DNA of 57,785 bases from Oscillospiraceae bacterium (GTDB taxonomy: Bacteria; Bacillota; Clostridia; Saccharofermentanales; Saccharofermentanaceae). Positions 17,033 to 24,687 of this stretch are shown piece after piece (the stretch's first letter is position 1; each line of letters starts with the position of its first letter). The position numbers and the translations under genes were made by a program. The stretch is taken from contig CADBGD010000002.1 of the NCBI GenBank assembly GCA_902794115.1, positions 1 to 57,785 on the forward strand, given 5' to 3'. Below the pieces are notes generated by a model. That model saw only the letters and a list, made by a program, of their open reading frames with translations. It had not been told where the DNA came from and ran no database searches.

Positions 17033-19315
17033 ATGGAACACGTTGCACTGTACAGGCTCTACCGCCCTATGAATTTCGATGATATCGTCGAGCAGGAGCA
17101 TGCGGTTTCCGCCTTACGTCAATCTGTTCTCTCCGGAAAGATCGGCCACGCCTATCTTTTCTGCGGTACACGAGGCACCGGTAAGACCTCTATCGCGAAA
17201 GTCTTCTCCCGTGCCATCAACTGTCAGCATCCGGTCAACGGCAATCCCTGCAATGAATGTGAGATCTGTAAAGGCGTCATCGACGGCTCTCTTCTTGATG
17301 TCATTGAGATGGACGCCGCCAGTAATAACAGTGTAGATAATATCCGCCGAATCTGTGATGAAGTCATGTTCATGCCGGCAAAAGCCAAGTATAAAGTGTA
17401 CATCATCGACGAGGTGCACATGCTCTCCACCGGTGCCTTTAACGCTCTTTTGAAAACGCTGGAAGAACCGCCGGCCCATGCCGTATTTCTTCTGGCCACC
17501 ACAGAGCCGCACCGCATTCCGGCAACGATCCTTTCCCGCTGCCAGAGATATGATTTCCGTAGAATTCCCAGTGAAAGCATCGTAAAGCGCCTGGGATATA
17601 TCGCCCAGAAGCAGAATATCTCCATTGAACAGGATGCGCTTTCGGCCATCGCCTCCATTGGAGACGGCGCCCTTCGTGACTCCATTTCTCTTCTGGATCA
17701 GGTCAGCACCACTTCAAACGGAAAGACCATTACCAGAGATGACATTCTCCGGATCACCGGCATTGTCGATGAAGCTTTCCTTCACCAGTTTGCTTCCGCC
17801 ATTCTGGAAGGCCGGGCTGCAGATCTTCTGCCGCTTTGCAAAGAGCTGACTATGGACGGACGGGATCTGATCCGTTTTACACTGGATCTCGCCCAGTATT
17901 TCAGAAATATCCTGGTTACTCAGGTATCGGCAAACCCGCAGGCCCTGATCGAGTCCACCTCGTCAGCGATCGCACAGATGCGCGACCTGGGCAGACGTAC
18001 AGATACAGCCACGATCCTGTTTTTCATCACCCGTCTGTCGGATCTTGCCGGGGAACTGAAATGGTCCCCTTCTGCCCGCACCTCTTTTGAGATCATGATG
18101 CTTCGTCTGGCATCCCGTGGAAATAAGATCATTCCGGCAGTCGTGCCTTCGGCTTCTGCTCCGGCATCACCGAGCCCGGCACCGGCGCCTCAAGCAGCAT
18201 CGGTTTCTGCCCCTGCGGCTCCCGCTCCTTCGGAAATACCGGCTGCACAGCCTGCTCCCGCGGCCCCGGCTGTCGCTCAGCCCGTGGCGTCTGCACCCGC
18301 GCCGGCACCTGTTCCTGCGCCTTCACCGGCCCCCGTTCCGGTTTCAGAGTCAAAAGCAGAGCCGAACAAGGAAGAACCGAAAGCTCCACAGGCTCCTTCC
18401 GTGCCGGATATTTCTTCCGACATGATGCCGCCTCCGCCGCTTTTTGAAGAAGCGCCGGAAAATAAGGCTTCCGAAGAGAAAAAGCCGGAAGTAAAAGAAG
18501 AGATAAAAGAAAACAAAGCCGAGATCAAAAAAGAACCCAAGCCGGCCGTAAAAGCGGAAGAGGATTTCATGCCCCCGCCACCGGTGGTGGATGACATGAT
18601 GGCACCGCCTCCGGCTCCGGACATGGACTTTATGGTCCCGCCGCCGCTTCCGGAAGATGCGCCTGAGGAAGAGGATATCCCCCTTCCGCCACCGCCGCCG
18701 ACCGTAGAGGAACTGGCACATACACAGCCTTCTTCCCCGAACCTTCACAAGGCATTTTCAGCCGATCACGTCAACGAAGGACAGCGCACCAATCTGGCAA
18801 AAGCCGTAAAAGAGCCGGAAGTACGGGCGCCGCATATGCCCACCGACATTCTGATGCCGGATGGGGTGGATGCTCCCAAGCGGGAAGCCGCACCGGTATC
18901 GAACTTAAATCAGGTCATGCGGCATGGAAACGGTGACGAATGTGATTCCGCCAGAAGAGAATTTATGGATTACCTGAAGGTGGAGCACACTTTTGAATAT
19001 ATGTATATGGGCGACTCCAAGGTCTTCTGGCAGGATCAGACAGTCTGGTGCATTATGCCGGACAGTTTTGCCGCCACGATCAATGATGTTCGGGATAACG
19101 CGATCATTGTGACGCAGCTTCTGAAGATCTGTCAGAAATATGAACCGGCACTTCTGCATGTGCGGGTCGCGACCCAGAAGGAATATGAAGCTTCCGGAAA
19201 TGCACCGGTCAAGGAGGAGTCCAATCAGGGAAATACCCGTCCGGATTGGGTAAAAGCCGTAGAAGATGTTTCGGAAAAGAACGGGATCACATTGACACAT
19301 GTCAAGGATCTGTAG
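17033..19315 (+). CDS. dnaX: DNA polymerase III subunit gamma/tau
   Basis: 760 residues from ATG 17033, which has AGGAGGG upstream; reading starts with MEHVALYRLYRP as in the family. The AAA+ clamp-loader part (1-360) has Walker A (GTRGTGKTS), a four-cysteine zinc module (CQHPVNGNPCNECEIC), the DEVH Walker B and the SRC sensor (LSRCQRY). After about residue 370 comes an unusually long low-complexity stretch rich in Pro, Ala, Glu and Lys (about 370-600), then a C-terminal tau-like domain (about 625-760). It loads the beta clamp and couples the replicase. ybaB and recR follow in the classical dnaX-ybaB-recR order. Confidence 0.97.
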   Translation: MEHVALYRLYRPMNFDDIVEQEHAVSALRQSVLSGKIGHAYLFCGTRGTGKTSIAKVFSRAINCQHPVNGNPCNECEICKGVIDGSLLDVIEMDAASNNSVDNIRRICDEVMFMPAKAKYKVYIIDEVHMLSTGAFNALLKTLEEPPAHAVFLLATTEPHRIPATILSRCQRYDFRRIPSESIVKRLGYIAQKQNISIEQDALSAIASIGDGALRDSISLLDQVSTTSNGKTITRDDILRITGIVDEAFLHQFASAILEGRAADLLPLCKELTMDGRDLIRFTLDLAQYFRNILVTQVSANPQALIESTSSAIAQMRDLGRRTDTATILFFITRLSDLAGELKWSPSARTSFEIMMLRLASRGNKIIPAVVPSASAPASPSPAPAPQAASVSAPAAPAPSEIPAAQPAPAAPAVAQPVASAPAPAPVPAPSPAPVPVSESKAEPNKEEPKAPQAPSVPDISSDMMPPPPLFEEAPENKASEEKKPEVKEEIKENKAEIKKEPKPAVKAEEDFMPPPPVVDDMMAPPPAPDMDFMVPPPLPEDAPEEEDIPLPPPPPTVEELAHTQPSSPNLHKAFSADHVNEGQRTNLAKAVKEPEVRAPHMPTDILMPDGVDAPKREAAPVSNLNQVMRHGNGDECDSARREFMDYLKVEHTFEYMYMGDSKVFWQDQTVWCIMPDSFAATINDVRDNAIIVTQLLKICQKYEPALLHVRVATQKEYEASGNAPVKEESNQGNTRPDWVKAVEDVSEKNGITLTHVKDL

Positions 19316-19357
19316 TTATGTATAATAGATAGGACGAACCATAAGGAGGAAGACAAA

Positions 19358-19696
19358 ATGGCAAAAGGTTTTAAAGGTGGATTCGGCATGGGCGGCAACA
19401 TGGGTGCCCTGATGCAGCAGGCACAGAAGATGCAGCGTGATATCGAGGCCGCCAAGGCGGAGATCGATCAGCTGGAGATCGATGCAACAGCCGGTGGCGG
19501 AGTTGTAAAGATGGTCATTTCCGGTACTCACGAGATCAAGTCTCTGACAATTGATCCTTCTGCTGTTGATCCGGATGATGTCGAAATGCTTCAGGACCTG
19601 ATCATCGCAGCTTATAACGAAGCAGCCAGAAAGCTTGCAGAAGTTTCTGCAGAAAAGATGTCCAAGGCTACAGGCGGAGCCAAGCTCCCCTTCTGA
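19358..19696 (+). CDS. YbaB/EbfC nucleoid-associated protein
   Basis: 112 residues. The sequence MGGNMGALMQQAQKMQRDI followed by GGVVKMVISGTHEIKSLTI and DVEMLQDLIIAAYNEA is the YbaB/EbfC pattern: a DNA-binding dimer with an alpha-beta-alpha fold. It sits between dnaX and recR as in most bacteria, 42 bases after dnaX and behind a TAAGGAGG ribosome site. A TATAAT-like stretch at 19321-19326 precedes it, but its TTGACA (19292-19297) is 23 bases away, so a separate promoter is uncertain. Confidence 0.95.
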   Translation: MAKGFKGGFGMGGNMGALMQQAQKMQRDIEAAKAEIDQLEIDATAGGGVVKMVISGTHEIKSLTIDPSAVDPDDVEMLQDLIIAAYNEAARKLAEVSAEKMSKATGGAKLPF

Positions 19697-19717
19697 TCGG
19701 CCGCATAAGGAGATCGT

Positions 19718-20320
19718 ATGTCGAGATATTCCCCCAGCGTAGCCAAGCTTATCAGCGAATTGGGAAAACTTCCGGGCGTCGGGCACAAATCTGCCCAGCG
19801 CCTGGCTTTTCATATTCTCGCCATGCCGGAAGAAGAAGTGCGGAATCTGTCAGATGCGCTGATCAATGCCCGTACCTCGACCCGGCTCTGTTCGGTGTGC
19901 CAGAACTTTACCGATCAGGATCCCTGCCCGATCTGTTCGGACCCGAAGCGGGACCACGGCACCATCTGTGTGGTCGAAAATCCCAGAGATGTGGCAACCA
20001 TGGAAAGGATGCGGGATTATACCGGTCTTTATCATGTACTTCACGGCGTCTACTCACCGCTGAATAATGTGGGTCTGGACGAGATCAAGATCCGTGAGCT
20101 GATCGAGCGTCTTCGTGAACATCCGGAGACGAAAGAGGTCATCATCGCGACAAACCAGACCGCAGAGGGCGAAGCGACAGCCATGTATCTCGGAAGGCTC
20201 ATCAAGCCGGCCGGCATCAAAGTGACCCGTATCGCTTCCGGTCTGCCTATGGGATCCGACCTGGAATACGCCGACGACGTAACTCTGTCAAAGGCCATGC
20301 AGGCCAGACACGAGTTCTGA
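19718..20320 (+). CDS. recR: Recombination mediator RecR
   Basis: 200 residues, full length. A helix-hairpin-helix (LGKLPGVGHKSAQRLAFH) is followed by a four-cysteine zinc finger (CSVCQNF...CPIC, near residues 54-69), then a Toprim domain (ICVVENPRDVATME, and TAEGEATAMYL). RecR works with RecF/RecO to load RecA on gapped DNA. It lies 21 bases after ybaB behind AAGGAG and ends tail to tail with divIC. Confidence 0.97.
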   Translation: MSRYSPSVAKLISELGKLPGVGHKSAQRLAFHILAMPEEEVRNLSDALINARTSTRLCSVCQNFTDQDPCPICSDPKRDHGTICVVENPRDVATMERMRDYTGLYHVLHGVYSPLNNVGLDEIKIRELIERLREHPETKEVIIATNQTAEGEATAMYLGRLIKPAGIKVTRIASGLPMGSDLEYADDVTLSKAMQARHEF

Positions 20321-20359
20321 TTTAATCTGGAAATTCATTTATGCCGGGATTTGAGGGCA

Positions 20360-20653
20360 TTATCCTTCTTCAGGGGTAAAAATGGTCTCACCCGGCATTA
20401 CCATGCCCAGTGATTCCCTTGCAATTTCTTCCACATAATCATCCGAACCGGCCCTGCGGCTTCTTTCCGCCGCATCCGCATACTCGGCGCTGGCTTGCTG
20501 CGCCGCCACTTCCAGTTCTTTGGAACGTCTCTGCACACGGGCACGCATCTCTGCTTCTTTGCGCAGGCGGACCGCTACCAGTGCGATCACCACAACAAAG
20601 AATACAAATGCGATGACACGTCCGATGGAAGATTTTACCCGTCTGTGCTTCAC
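20360..20653 (-). CDS. Septum formation initiator, FtsB/DivIC family
   Basis: 97 residues: a short basic cytoplasmic N-terminus (HRRVKSS), a single membrane helix (about 12-28), an extracellular coiled coil (about 30-65), and the family's closing segment YVEEIARESLGMVMPGETIF. Such proteins join FtsL and DivIB in the divisome. In Bacillus divIC lies close to yabO (rqcP), and the same pairing is seen here with rqcP 106 bases upstream, supporting the DivIC assignment over FtsL. Confidence 0.85.
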   Translation of the reverse strand: MKHRRVKSSIGRVIAFVFFVVVIALVAVRLRKEAEMRARVQRRSKELEVAAQQASAEYADAAERSRRAGSDDYVEEIARESLGMVMPGETIFTPEEG

Positions 20654-20759
20654 TTGCGTCCCTCTCTGAAGAAATAGATTTATTACATCTACTATATTCC
20701 AAAAAGGAAAATCTGTATGGAGGAACAGTGCATTTGTAATCGAATTGTAAGCCGGCGGA

Positions 20760-21017
20760 TTATTCGACTTCTTTTCCTTCCAGAAGCGTATACATCTCAG
20801 CGGCTTCTTCTTTTCGTACCGTCTCCTTGATCATAAGCACACGGAAGCGTGTCACGCCGTTACCGAAACGGATGGACACCTCGTCTCCGACCTTGACTTC
20901 CGAACCCGGTTTACAGATCTTATCATTGATCGTAACACGCCCGGCAGAGCAGACTTCATTCGCCACAGTGCGGCGCTTGACGACTCGGGATACTTTCAGA
21001 AATTTATCGATACGCAT
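20760..21017 (-). CDS. rqcP: S4-domain RNA-binding protein RqcP
   Basis: 85 residues. It is an S4 RNA-binding domain: MRIDKFLKVSRVVKRRTVANEVCSAG then GRVTINDKICKPGSEVKVGD, matching YabO/RqcP, a relative of Hsp15. RqcP stabilises peptidyl-tRNA on the 50S subunit during alanine tailing by RqcH. The C-terminus (VLMIKETVRKEEAAEMY) is the extension typical of YabO. It follows a small unknown gene by 13 bases. Confidence 0.9.
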   Translation of the reverse strand: MRIDKFLKVSRVVKRRTVANEVCSAGRVTINDKICKPGSEVKVGDEVSIRFGNGVTRFRVLMIKETVRKEEAAEMYTLLEGKEVE

Positions 21018-21030
21018 AAAAACTCCTTCT

Positions 21031-21291
21031 TTAGCCGATGAGCCGGATCATGAACCGGTCAAAGGGGACTTTGTCTGAAAACTGATCGTCGAAGAAAGTG
21101 GTCTGGTGAAATGCCGCAAACTCGCGGGTATTCTTAGAAAGCCACAGAGGAAAAGGGACATTCATTTCCCGGCAAAGACGGACCAGTGCCTCGTCCAGTT
21201 CCTTTACGAAAGACACTTCCTGATGCGAATGCTCCACCACGTGGATCTGAAGCACCGCATTCATCTTAAATGTTTTGCCCTCTAGCTGCAT
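21031..21291 (-). CDS. Small conserved-looking protein upstream of rqcP, function unknown
   Basis: 86 residues, no signal or membrane segment. The composition is mixed, with aromatic-rich ends. The stretch WLSKNTREFAAFHQTTFFDD followed by FDRFMIRLIG looks like a compact alpha/beta domain that has been under selection, and I have an uncertain memory of similar clostridial proteins. It lies 13 bases before rqcP, so probably shares its transcript, and begins next to a TATAAT-like box on the same strand (21328-21333). No function is proposed. Confidence 0.65.
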   Translation of the reverse strand: MQLEGKTFKMNAVLQIHVVEHSHQEVSFVKELDEALVRLCREMNVPFPLWLSKNTREFAAFHQTTFFDDQFSDKVPFDRFMIRLIG

Positions 21292-21403
21292 ATTGTAAAC
21301 TCTCCGACTTCATTCCGTATTCTCCCTATTATACTCTTTCTCGGCTTTTCGTGGTATTCTGTAAATAGAGAAATTTCGGCCTGAAGGGGAAAGACGAATC
21401 GAA

Positions 21404-22285
21404 ATGAAACACGTTTTTGACGTCAACGCCAAGCGCGACATACCTTCCCGCACCTTGGACAAGCGGTATCCGATATCGTATCCGCATCCGAACAAGGTGC
21501 CGATCCAGCTGATCCTGAACGGGAACAGCGTGCGTATCCGCGTCTTCGTCCGCTACTCTTCCAAGATGTTCCGCTACTACCCCGGCACCAATATCACCTA
21601 TGCAGATGTGGCAGAAGCCGGGATCAGAAGAAACTGGTCCGGAAAATACCCTATGTCCTGGCTTGAGGATGACGGCTATGAGATGTCCCGTGCCCACGCA
21701 AGTTACCGCGTTTTGACCCAGGATAATAACCCTCTAGACGAGCAGATGCGTCCGGATCCGTCTTCGGCCCGTGTCACGCTGGAGTTTATCCGTTACCAGA
21801 CTCCGCAGGCTGTAAATGAATATCCGCGCCAGCGGTTTATTAAGGTCAGACTTGCCTATTCCGACAATGCCGCCGGCCATGTGACCAGTTCTCTGTGGCG
21901 CTGGGGATGGGGATTTCTGAAATCCTTCCAGCCGGAAGCCCTCACCTTAAACTGGTCCCGCACCCACCCGGGGATCGTTACGATCCGTCAAAGCGCTGAC
22001 CGTCACACTTTCCAGCAGGAATGCGCCCATGAATTCGGTCATCTCCTTGGTCTGGGCGATGCCTATGGCGCCAATTACCGCTTCTATTTTGAAGCCCCCG
22101 GTACCACGGATTTCATGATGAATCAGAACCGTCAGGTCAACCCGCAGGAACTGGAAATGGTGCTGACTGCGCACCATTATAACCGCATGCAGTATTTCCC
22201 GAAACAGTTCCATCCCGGCACCTTCTTCCGCGGAATGCGCCGTCATTACAAGGTAAATCATCCGCCGAAGCCCAGAAAAAAATGA
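21404..22285 (+). CDS. Metzincin-like zinc metalloprotease, no signal peptide
   Basis: 293 residues. The zinc motif HEFGHLLGLGD (209-219) fits HExxHxxGxx(H/D), with Asp as third ligand, and FMM at about 237-239 is a plausible Met-turn, so the metzincin clan is likely. No secretion signal or membrane helix is seen at the N-terminus, which is unusual for this clan. The region before the motif (20-200) is not recognised; it includes a cluster of tryptophans (LWRWGWGF). The C-terminus is strongly basic. It has a GAAGGGG site and is transcribed alone, divergent from the rqcP cluster. The substrate is unknown. Confidence 0.65.
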   Translation: MKHVFDVNAKRDIPSRTLDKRYPISYPHPNKVPIQLILNGNSVRIRVFVRYSSKMFRYYPGTNITYADVAEAGIRRNWSGKYPMSWLEDDGYEMSRAHASYRVLTQDNNPLDEQMRPDPSSARVTLEFIRYQTPQAVNEYPRQRFIKVRLAYSDNAAGHVTSSLWRWGWGFLKSFQPEALTLNWSRTHPGIVTIRQSADRHTFQQECAHEFGHLLGLGDAYGANYRFYFEAPGTTDFMMNQNRQVNPQELEMVLTAHHYNRMQYFPKQFHPGTFFRGMRRHYKVNHPPKPRKK

Positions 22286-22322
22286 ACACTTTGTTAAAAA
22301 TGCAATTCAAAGGTCTTTGAGG

Positions 22323-22351
22323 TTGTATGATGTTCGGTTTCGTTGTAGAAT
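22323..22351 (+). promoter_or_regulatory. Promoter of the zinc-ribbon HD protein
   Basis: TTGTAT (22323-22328), 17 bases, TAGAAT (22346-22351), about 80 bases ahead of the start codon. Confidence 0.65.
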
Positions 22352-22431
22352 AGTCACATAAGCATCCCGAAACGATATGTGAAAGATGTGAATCCTATAC
22401 AAAGAATGGCTTCGGCCATAAGGAGGTTCAT

Positions 22432-23244
22432 ATGAAAAAGTGTCCAGATTGTGGTATGACGATTGCGAATCAGGCGATTCGGTGTCCGAAATGTAAGTAC
22501 GACTTTACAGATGGACAGGGCAACGTTACCGGTGTTCCGACCACATCTTCTTCCAGCAGTCCGGAAGTAAAAGGACGTTCCGCTTCTGTTGGCGCGATCA
22601 TGCCGATGATCATGGTTACCAAGGATAATGTAGACGAGCTCTATAGCGATCTGAAGTCCAAGATCATTAAGAGAAAAACCGAATTTGATCACTTTATCGA
22701 TTTCCTTGAGAACCGTACCTCCTGGCTGACAGCTCCGGCTGAGCTGGAAGGCCCGCTGGCTTTTGAGAAGGGTCTTCTGATCCACTCTGTTGGCGTAGCC
22801 AAGCAGCTTCTCCGTATTAAAGATACACTGATGCCGCAGCTGGACGATGAGTCCGCGATCATCATGGCTCTGTTCCACGATGTAGGCAAGGTTGGTGTAG
22901 AAGGCAAGCCTCTCTTCCTCCTGGAAGAAAAGTCCACCACTTCTACTCTGGGCCTTTCCTTTGGTGGCCGTTCCCTGTCGGTAGCTCCGACATACACCAT
23001 CAACCCGAAACTTGTACACATGAGCGTGGGCGTAAGAAGCCTCTTCCTGGTTTCCCAGTACATGCTCCTGTCCGATGACGAGGCTCAGGCCATTAGTTAT
23101 CAGGACGATATGCAGCTCGTAGATGGCAAAGAGAATCCGTTTACTATGGTTCTCCAGACCGCAAACAAGTGGCAGACCAAGATCTACGAGAACGAAGAAG
23201 TTGTGAAGCAGTACAGCTTCGCCTCTTCTGTAGCGAAAGACTAA
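22432..23244 (+). CDS. Zinc-ribbon plus HD-domain phosphohydrolase-like protein
   Basis: 270 residues. A four-cysteine ribbon opens the protein (C4, C7, C18, C21), then a Ser/Thr-rich hinge (about 38-52), then an HD domain. HD ligands are visible as H at LLIHSVGVAK, HD in ALFHDVGKVG, and a likely distal D in SYQDDMQLVDG. HD proteins of this kind act on nucleotides or cyclic dinucleotides, or have RNA-related roles; the ribbon suggests binding of nucleic acid or protein. Codon use is biased as in highly expressed genes. It is monocistronic, with a strong promoter, an AAGGAGG site and its own terminator. The substrate is not known. Confidence 0.75.
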   Translation: MKKCPDCGMTIANQAIRCPKCKYDFTDGQGNVTGVPTTSSSSSPEVKGRSASVGAIMPMIMVTKDNVDELYSDLKSKIIKRKTEFDHFIDFLENRTSWLTAPAELEGPLAFEKGLLIHSVGVAKQLLRIKDTLMPQLDDESAIIMALFHDVGKVGVEGKPLFLLEEKSTTSTLGLSFGGRSLSVAPTYTINPKLVHMSVGVRSLFLVSQYMLLSDDEAQAISYQDDMQLVDGKENPFTMVLQTANKWQTKIYENEEVVKQYSFASSVAKD

Positions 23245-23277
23245 TTATTTACTTCAGTTTCTTTTTCCTTTCTTTTT

Positions 23278-23317
23278 CACCCCGGTGTTTCTCCTTTCTC
23301 ACCGGGGTGTTTTTTTA
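23278..23317 (+). terminator. Terminator of the zinc-ribbon HD gene
   Basis: A 10-bp GC-rich stem (23278-23287 with 23300-23309), a 12-base loop and eight T follow the HD gene by 33 bases. Confidence 0.93.
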
Positions 23318-23322
23318 CCCGA

Positions 23323-23360
23323 AAAAATGGACTGTCTCTTTTTTAGATAAGAGACAGTCC
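23323..23360 (-). terminator. Terminator of the lipoprotein gene on the minus strand
   Basis: A 12-bp stem (23349-23360 with 23329-23340) is followed on the minus strand by a T run at 23327-23322. It lies 30 bases past the lipoprotein stop codon. Confidence 0.85.
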
Positions 23361-23389
23361 GGCTTAACATCATAGGTTTTCCTTCGGAA

Positions 23390-24094
23390 TTAATTCTTCA
23401 TTTTCCAGCATCCGTTTTCCAAAACGGCATGCACTTTACGGGTGATCCTTTCCGTACTTCCGATATTGACCGCGATGATCAGATCCAACGTGGAATCAGT
23501 CACATTATCCACCTGGATCCAGATGCTTCCGCTTTCTTCCTCGGTTTCCGAAGACGGATCGATCGTCACGGTGGCATTGGTCCATTTTTCACGGAGAATG
23601 AACTCCAATGCCCGCTTCTCATTTTCTGTCAGATAAGCTGCTCCGGAAAAAGACACGTCCCAATTCATGACCTCTTCCGGAGAGGTGGACGGGAACAGTC
23701 CGGATAACTGCTTGGCAATAAAATCCACATTGTTCGGACGGGATCCGTTGATCTTGACTTCCGCAACTCCGGAAAACTGTGCCGGATAGGTCTCCAGCAC
23801 ATAACCGTCATAGCTTACAGCCACCTTCATACCCGGTGTCAGCGCCGCCGATGTAACATTCGTTCCATCTTCCGCATAGACCGGAAGTCCGGCTGCGTTA
23901 AAAGTATAGATGGTGGGATTATTTCCATCGCTTGCTACTGCATAGCAATACTGGTTTTGCTTATAGACGATCTCCACGTTAAACTCCTCTGTACGAAGTG
24001 TCGTCTGCTTTGCCAGAGATACCTTCTTACAGGAAGAGAGCGAACTCAATAAACACAGTATGCAAAAGAGAGATAACACACGTTTCTTCTTCAC
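23390..24094 (-). CDS. Predicted lipoprotein of unknown function
   Basis: About 234 residues from GTG 24094, chosen because AAAGGAG lies 6 bases upstream and the signal then begins with KKKR. The signal peptide ends in a lipobox (LLSSLSSC), so the mature protein should be lipid-anchored outside the membrane. The body has a short beta-rich part (about 30-110) and a mixed C-terminal part; no catalytic motif is seen and I do not recognise the family. It is divergent from the tRNA-Gly gene and has its own terminator, so it is monocistronic. Confidence 0.7.
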   Translation of the reverse strand: MKKKRVLSLFCILCLLSSLSSCKKVSLAKQTTLRTEEFNVEIVYKQNQYCYAVASDGNNPTIYTFNAAGLPVYAEDGTNVTSAALTPGMKVAVSYDGYVLETYPAQFSGVAEVKINGSRPNNVDFIAKQLSGLFPSTSPEEVMNWDVSFSGAAYLTENEKRALEFILREKWTNATVTIDPSSETEEESGSIWIQVDNVTDSTLDLIIAVNIGSTERITRKVHAVLENGCWKMKN

Positions 24095-24204
24095 GTGACG
24101 CTCCTTTCGGACACACATTAACGGATTCTATAAAAGTAGTGTAACGTACAGATATTTCAAAAATATGAATGCCTTGTGTATATTAGTTTAAGGCTTTCTA
24201 CAGT

Positions 24205-24233
24205 TTGACATATTTGTCCATTCATGGCACAAT
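24205..24233 (+). promoter_or_regulatory. Promoter of tRNA-Gly
   Basis: TTGACA (24205-24210), 17 bases, CACAAT (24228-24233) with TGG just ahead, an extended -10. It lies 25 bases before the mature tRNA. Confidence 0.7.
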
Positions 24234-24257
24234 TTCGTATGTGGAAATGCTCGTTAT

Positions 24258-24331
24258 GCGGATATAGTTCATCGGTAGAACGTCAGCTTCCCAAGCTGAA
24301 CAGGAGGGTTCGACTCCCTTTATCCGCTCCA
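24258..24331 (+). tRNA. tRNA-Gly(CCC), CCA encoded
   Basis: A complete cloverleaf of 74 bases including CCA. The acceptor GCGGATA pairs with TATCCGC. The anticodon arm is TCAGC-TTCCCAA-GCTGA, giving anticodon CCC. The T arm carries GGTTCGACTCC. A terminator follows directly. Confidence 0.96.
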
Positions 24332-24368
24332 AAGATAACCTCAATGTTTTTCGGGGTTATCTTTTTTT
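24332..24368 (+). terminator. Terminator after tRNA-Gly
   Basis: Stem 24331-24340 with 24355-24364, then T residues to 24368. It begins at the last base of the encoded CCA. Confidence 0.9.
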
Positions 24369-24460
24369 CTGGAAAAATCGGAGGAAGCACATGTTTCATC
24401 TTGACTTTTTCCTTTATAGATGGCAAACTGTATGTCGTGTTTAGAAAAGAAAGATTATCT

Positions 24461-24536
24461 GCCTTTATAGCTCAGTAGGTAGAGCGCATCCATGGTAAGG
24501 ATGAGGTCACCAGTTCGATCCTGGTTAAAGGCTCCA
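24461..24536 (+). tRNA. tRNA-Thr(GGT), CCA encoded
   Basis: A complete cloverleaf of 76 bases including CCA. The acceptor GCCTTTA pairs with TAAAGGC. The anticodon arm is CATCC-ATGGTAA-GGATG, giving anticodon GGT. The D arm is AGCTCAGTAGGTAGAGC. It is separated from tRNA-Gly by a terminator, so it has its own transcription unit. Confidence 0.96.
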
Positions 24537-24540
24537 AAGA

Positions 24541-24567
24541 AAGCTCCGATCTGATCGGAGCTTTTTT
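24541..24567 (+). terminator. Terminator after tRNA-Thr
   Basis: A perfect 10-bp stem (24541-24550 with 24554-24563), a 3-base loop and a T run, 5 bases after the CCA end. Confidence 0.92.
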
Positions 24568-24687
24568 CATGCCCTTTTGTGGAAAGTGCGAAGGAGAATT
24601 TCTGAGGGTATTCAAAGATTTGGCTTTCAGCCACGGTGACTTTCCTTCTCATATCCTATATAATGGCTTCTGCTGGAGGTCGAAGAT

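Noticed and set aside
18470..18545. A-rich runs in dnaX as a programmed frameshift site for a gamma form
   Set aside because: The runs (such as A6 at 18527-18532) lie in a Lys/Glu-rich stretch; no clear slippery heptamer with upstream stimulator and downstream stem was found.
20341..20397. 8-bp inverted arms at the recR/divIC junction as a shared terminator
   Set aside because: The loop is over 40 bases, no T run follows, and most of it lies within divIC.
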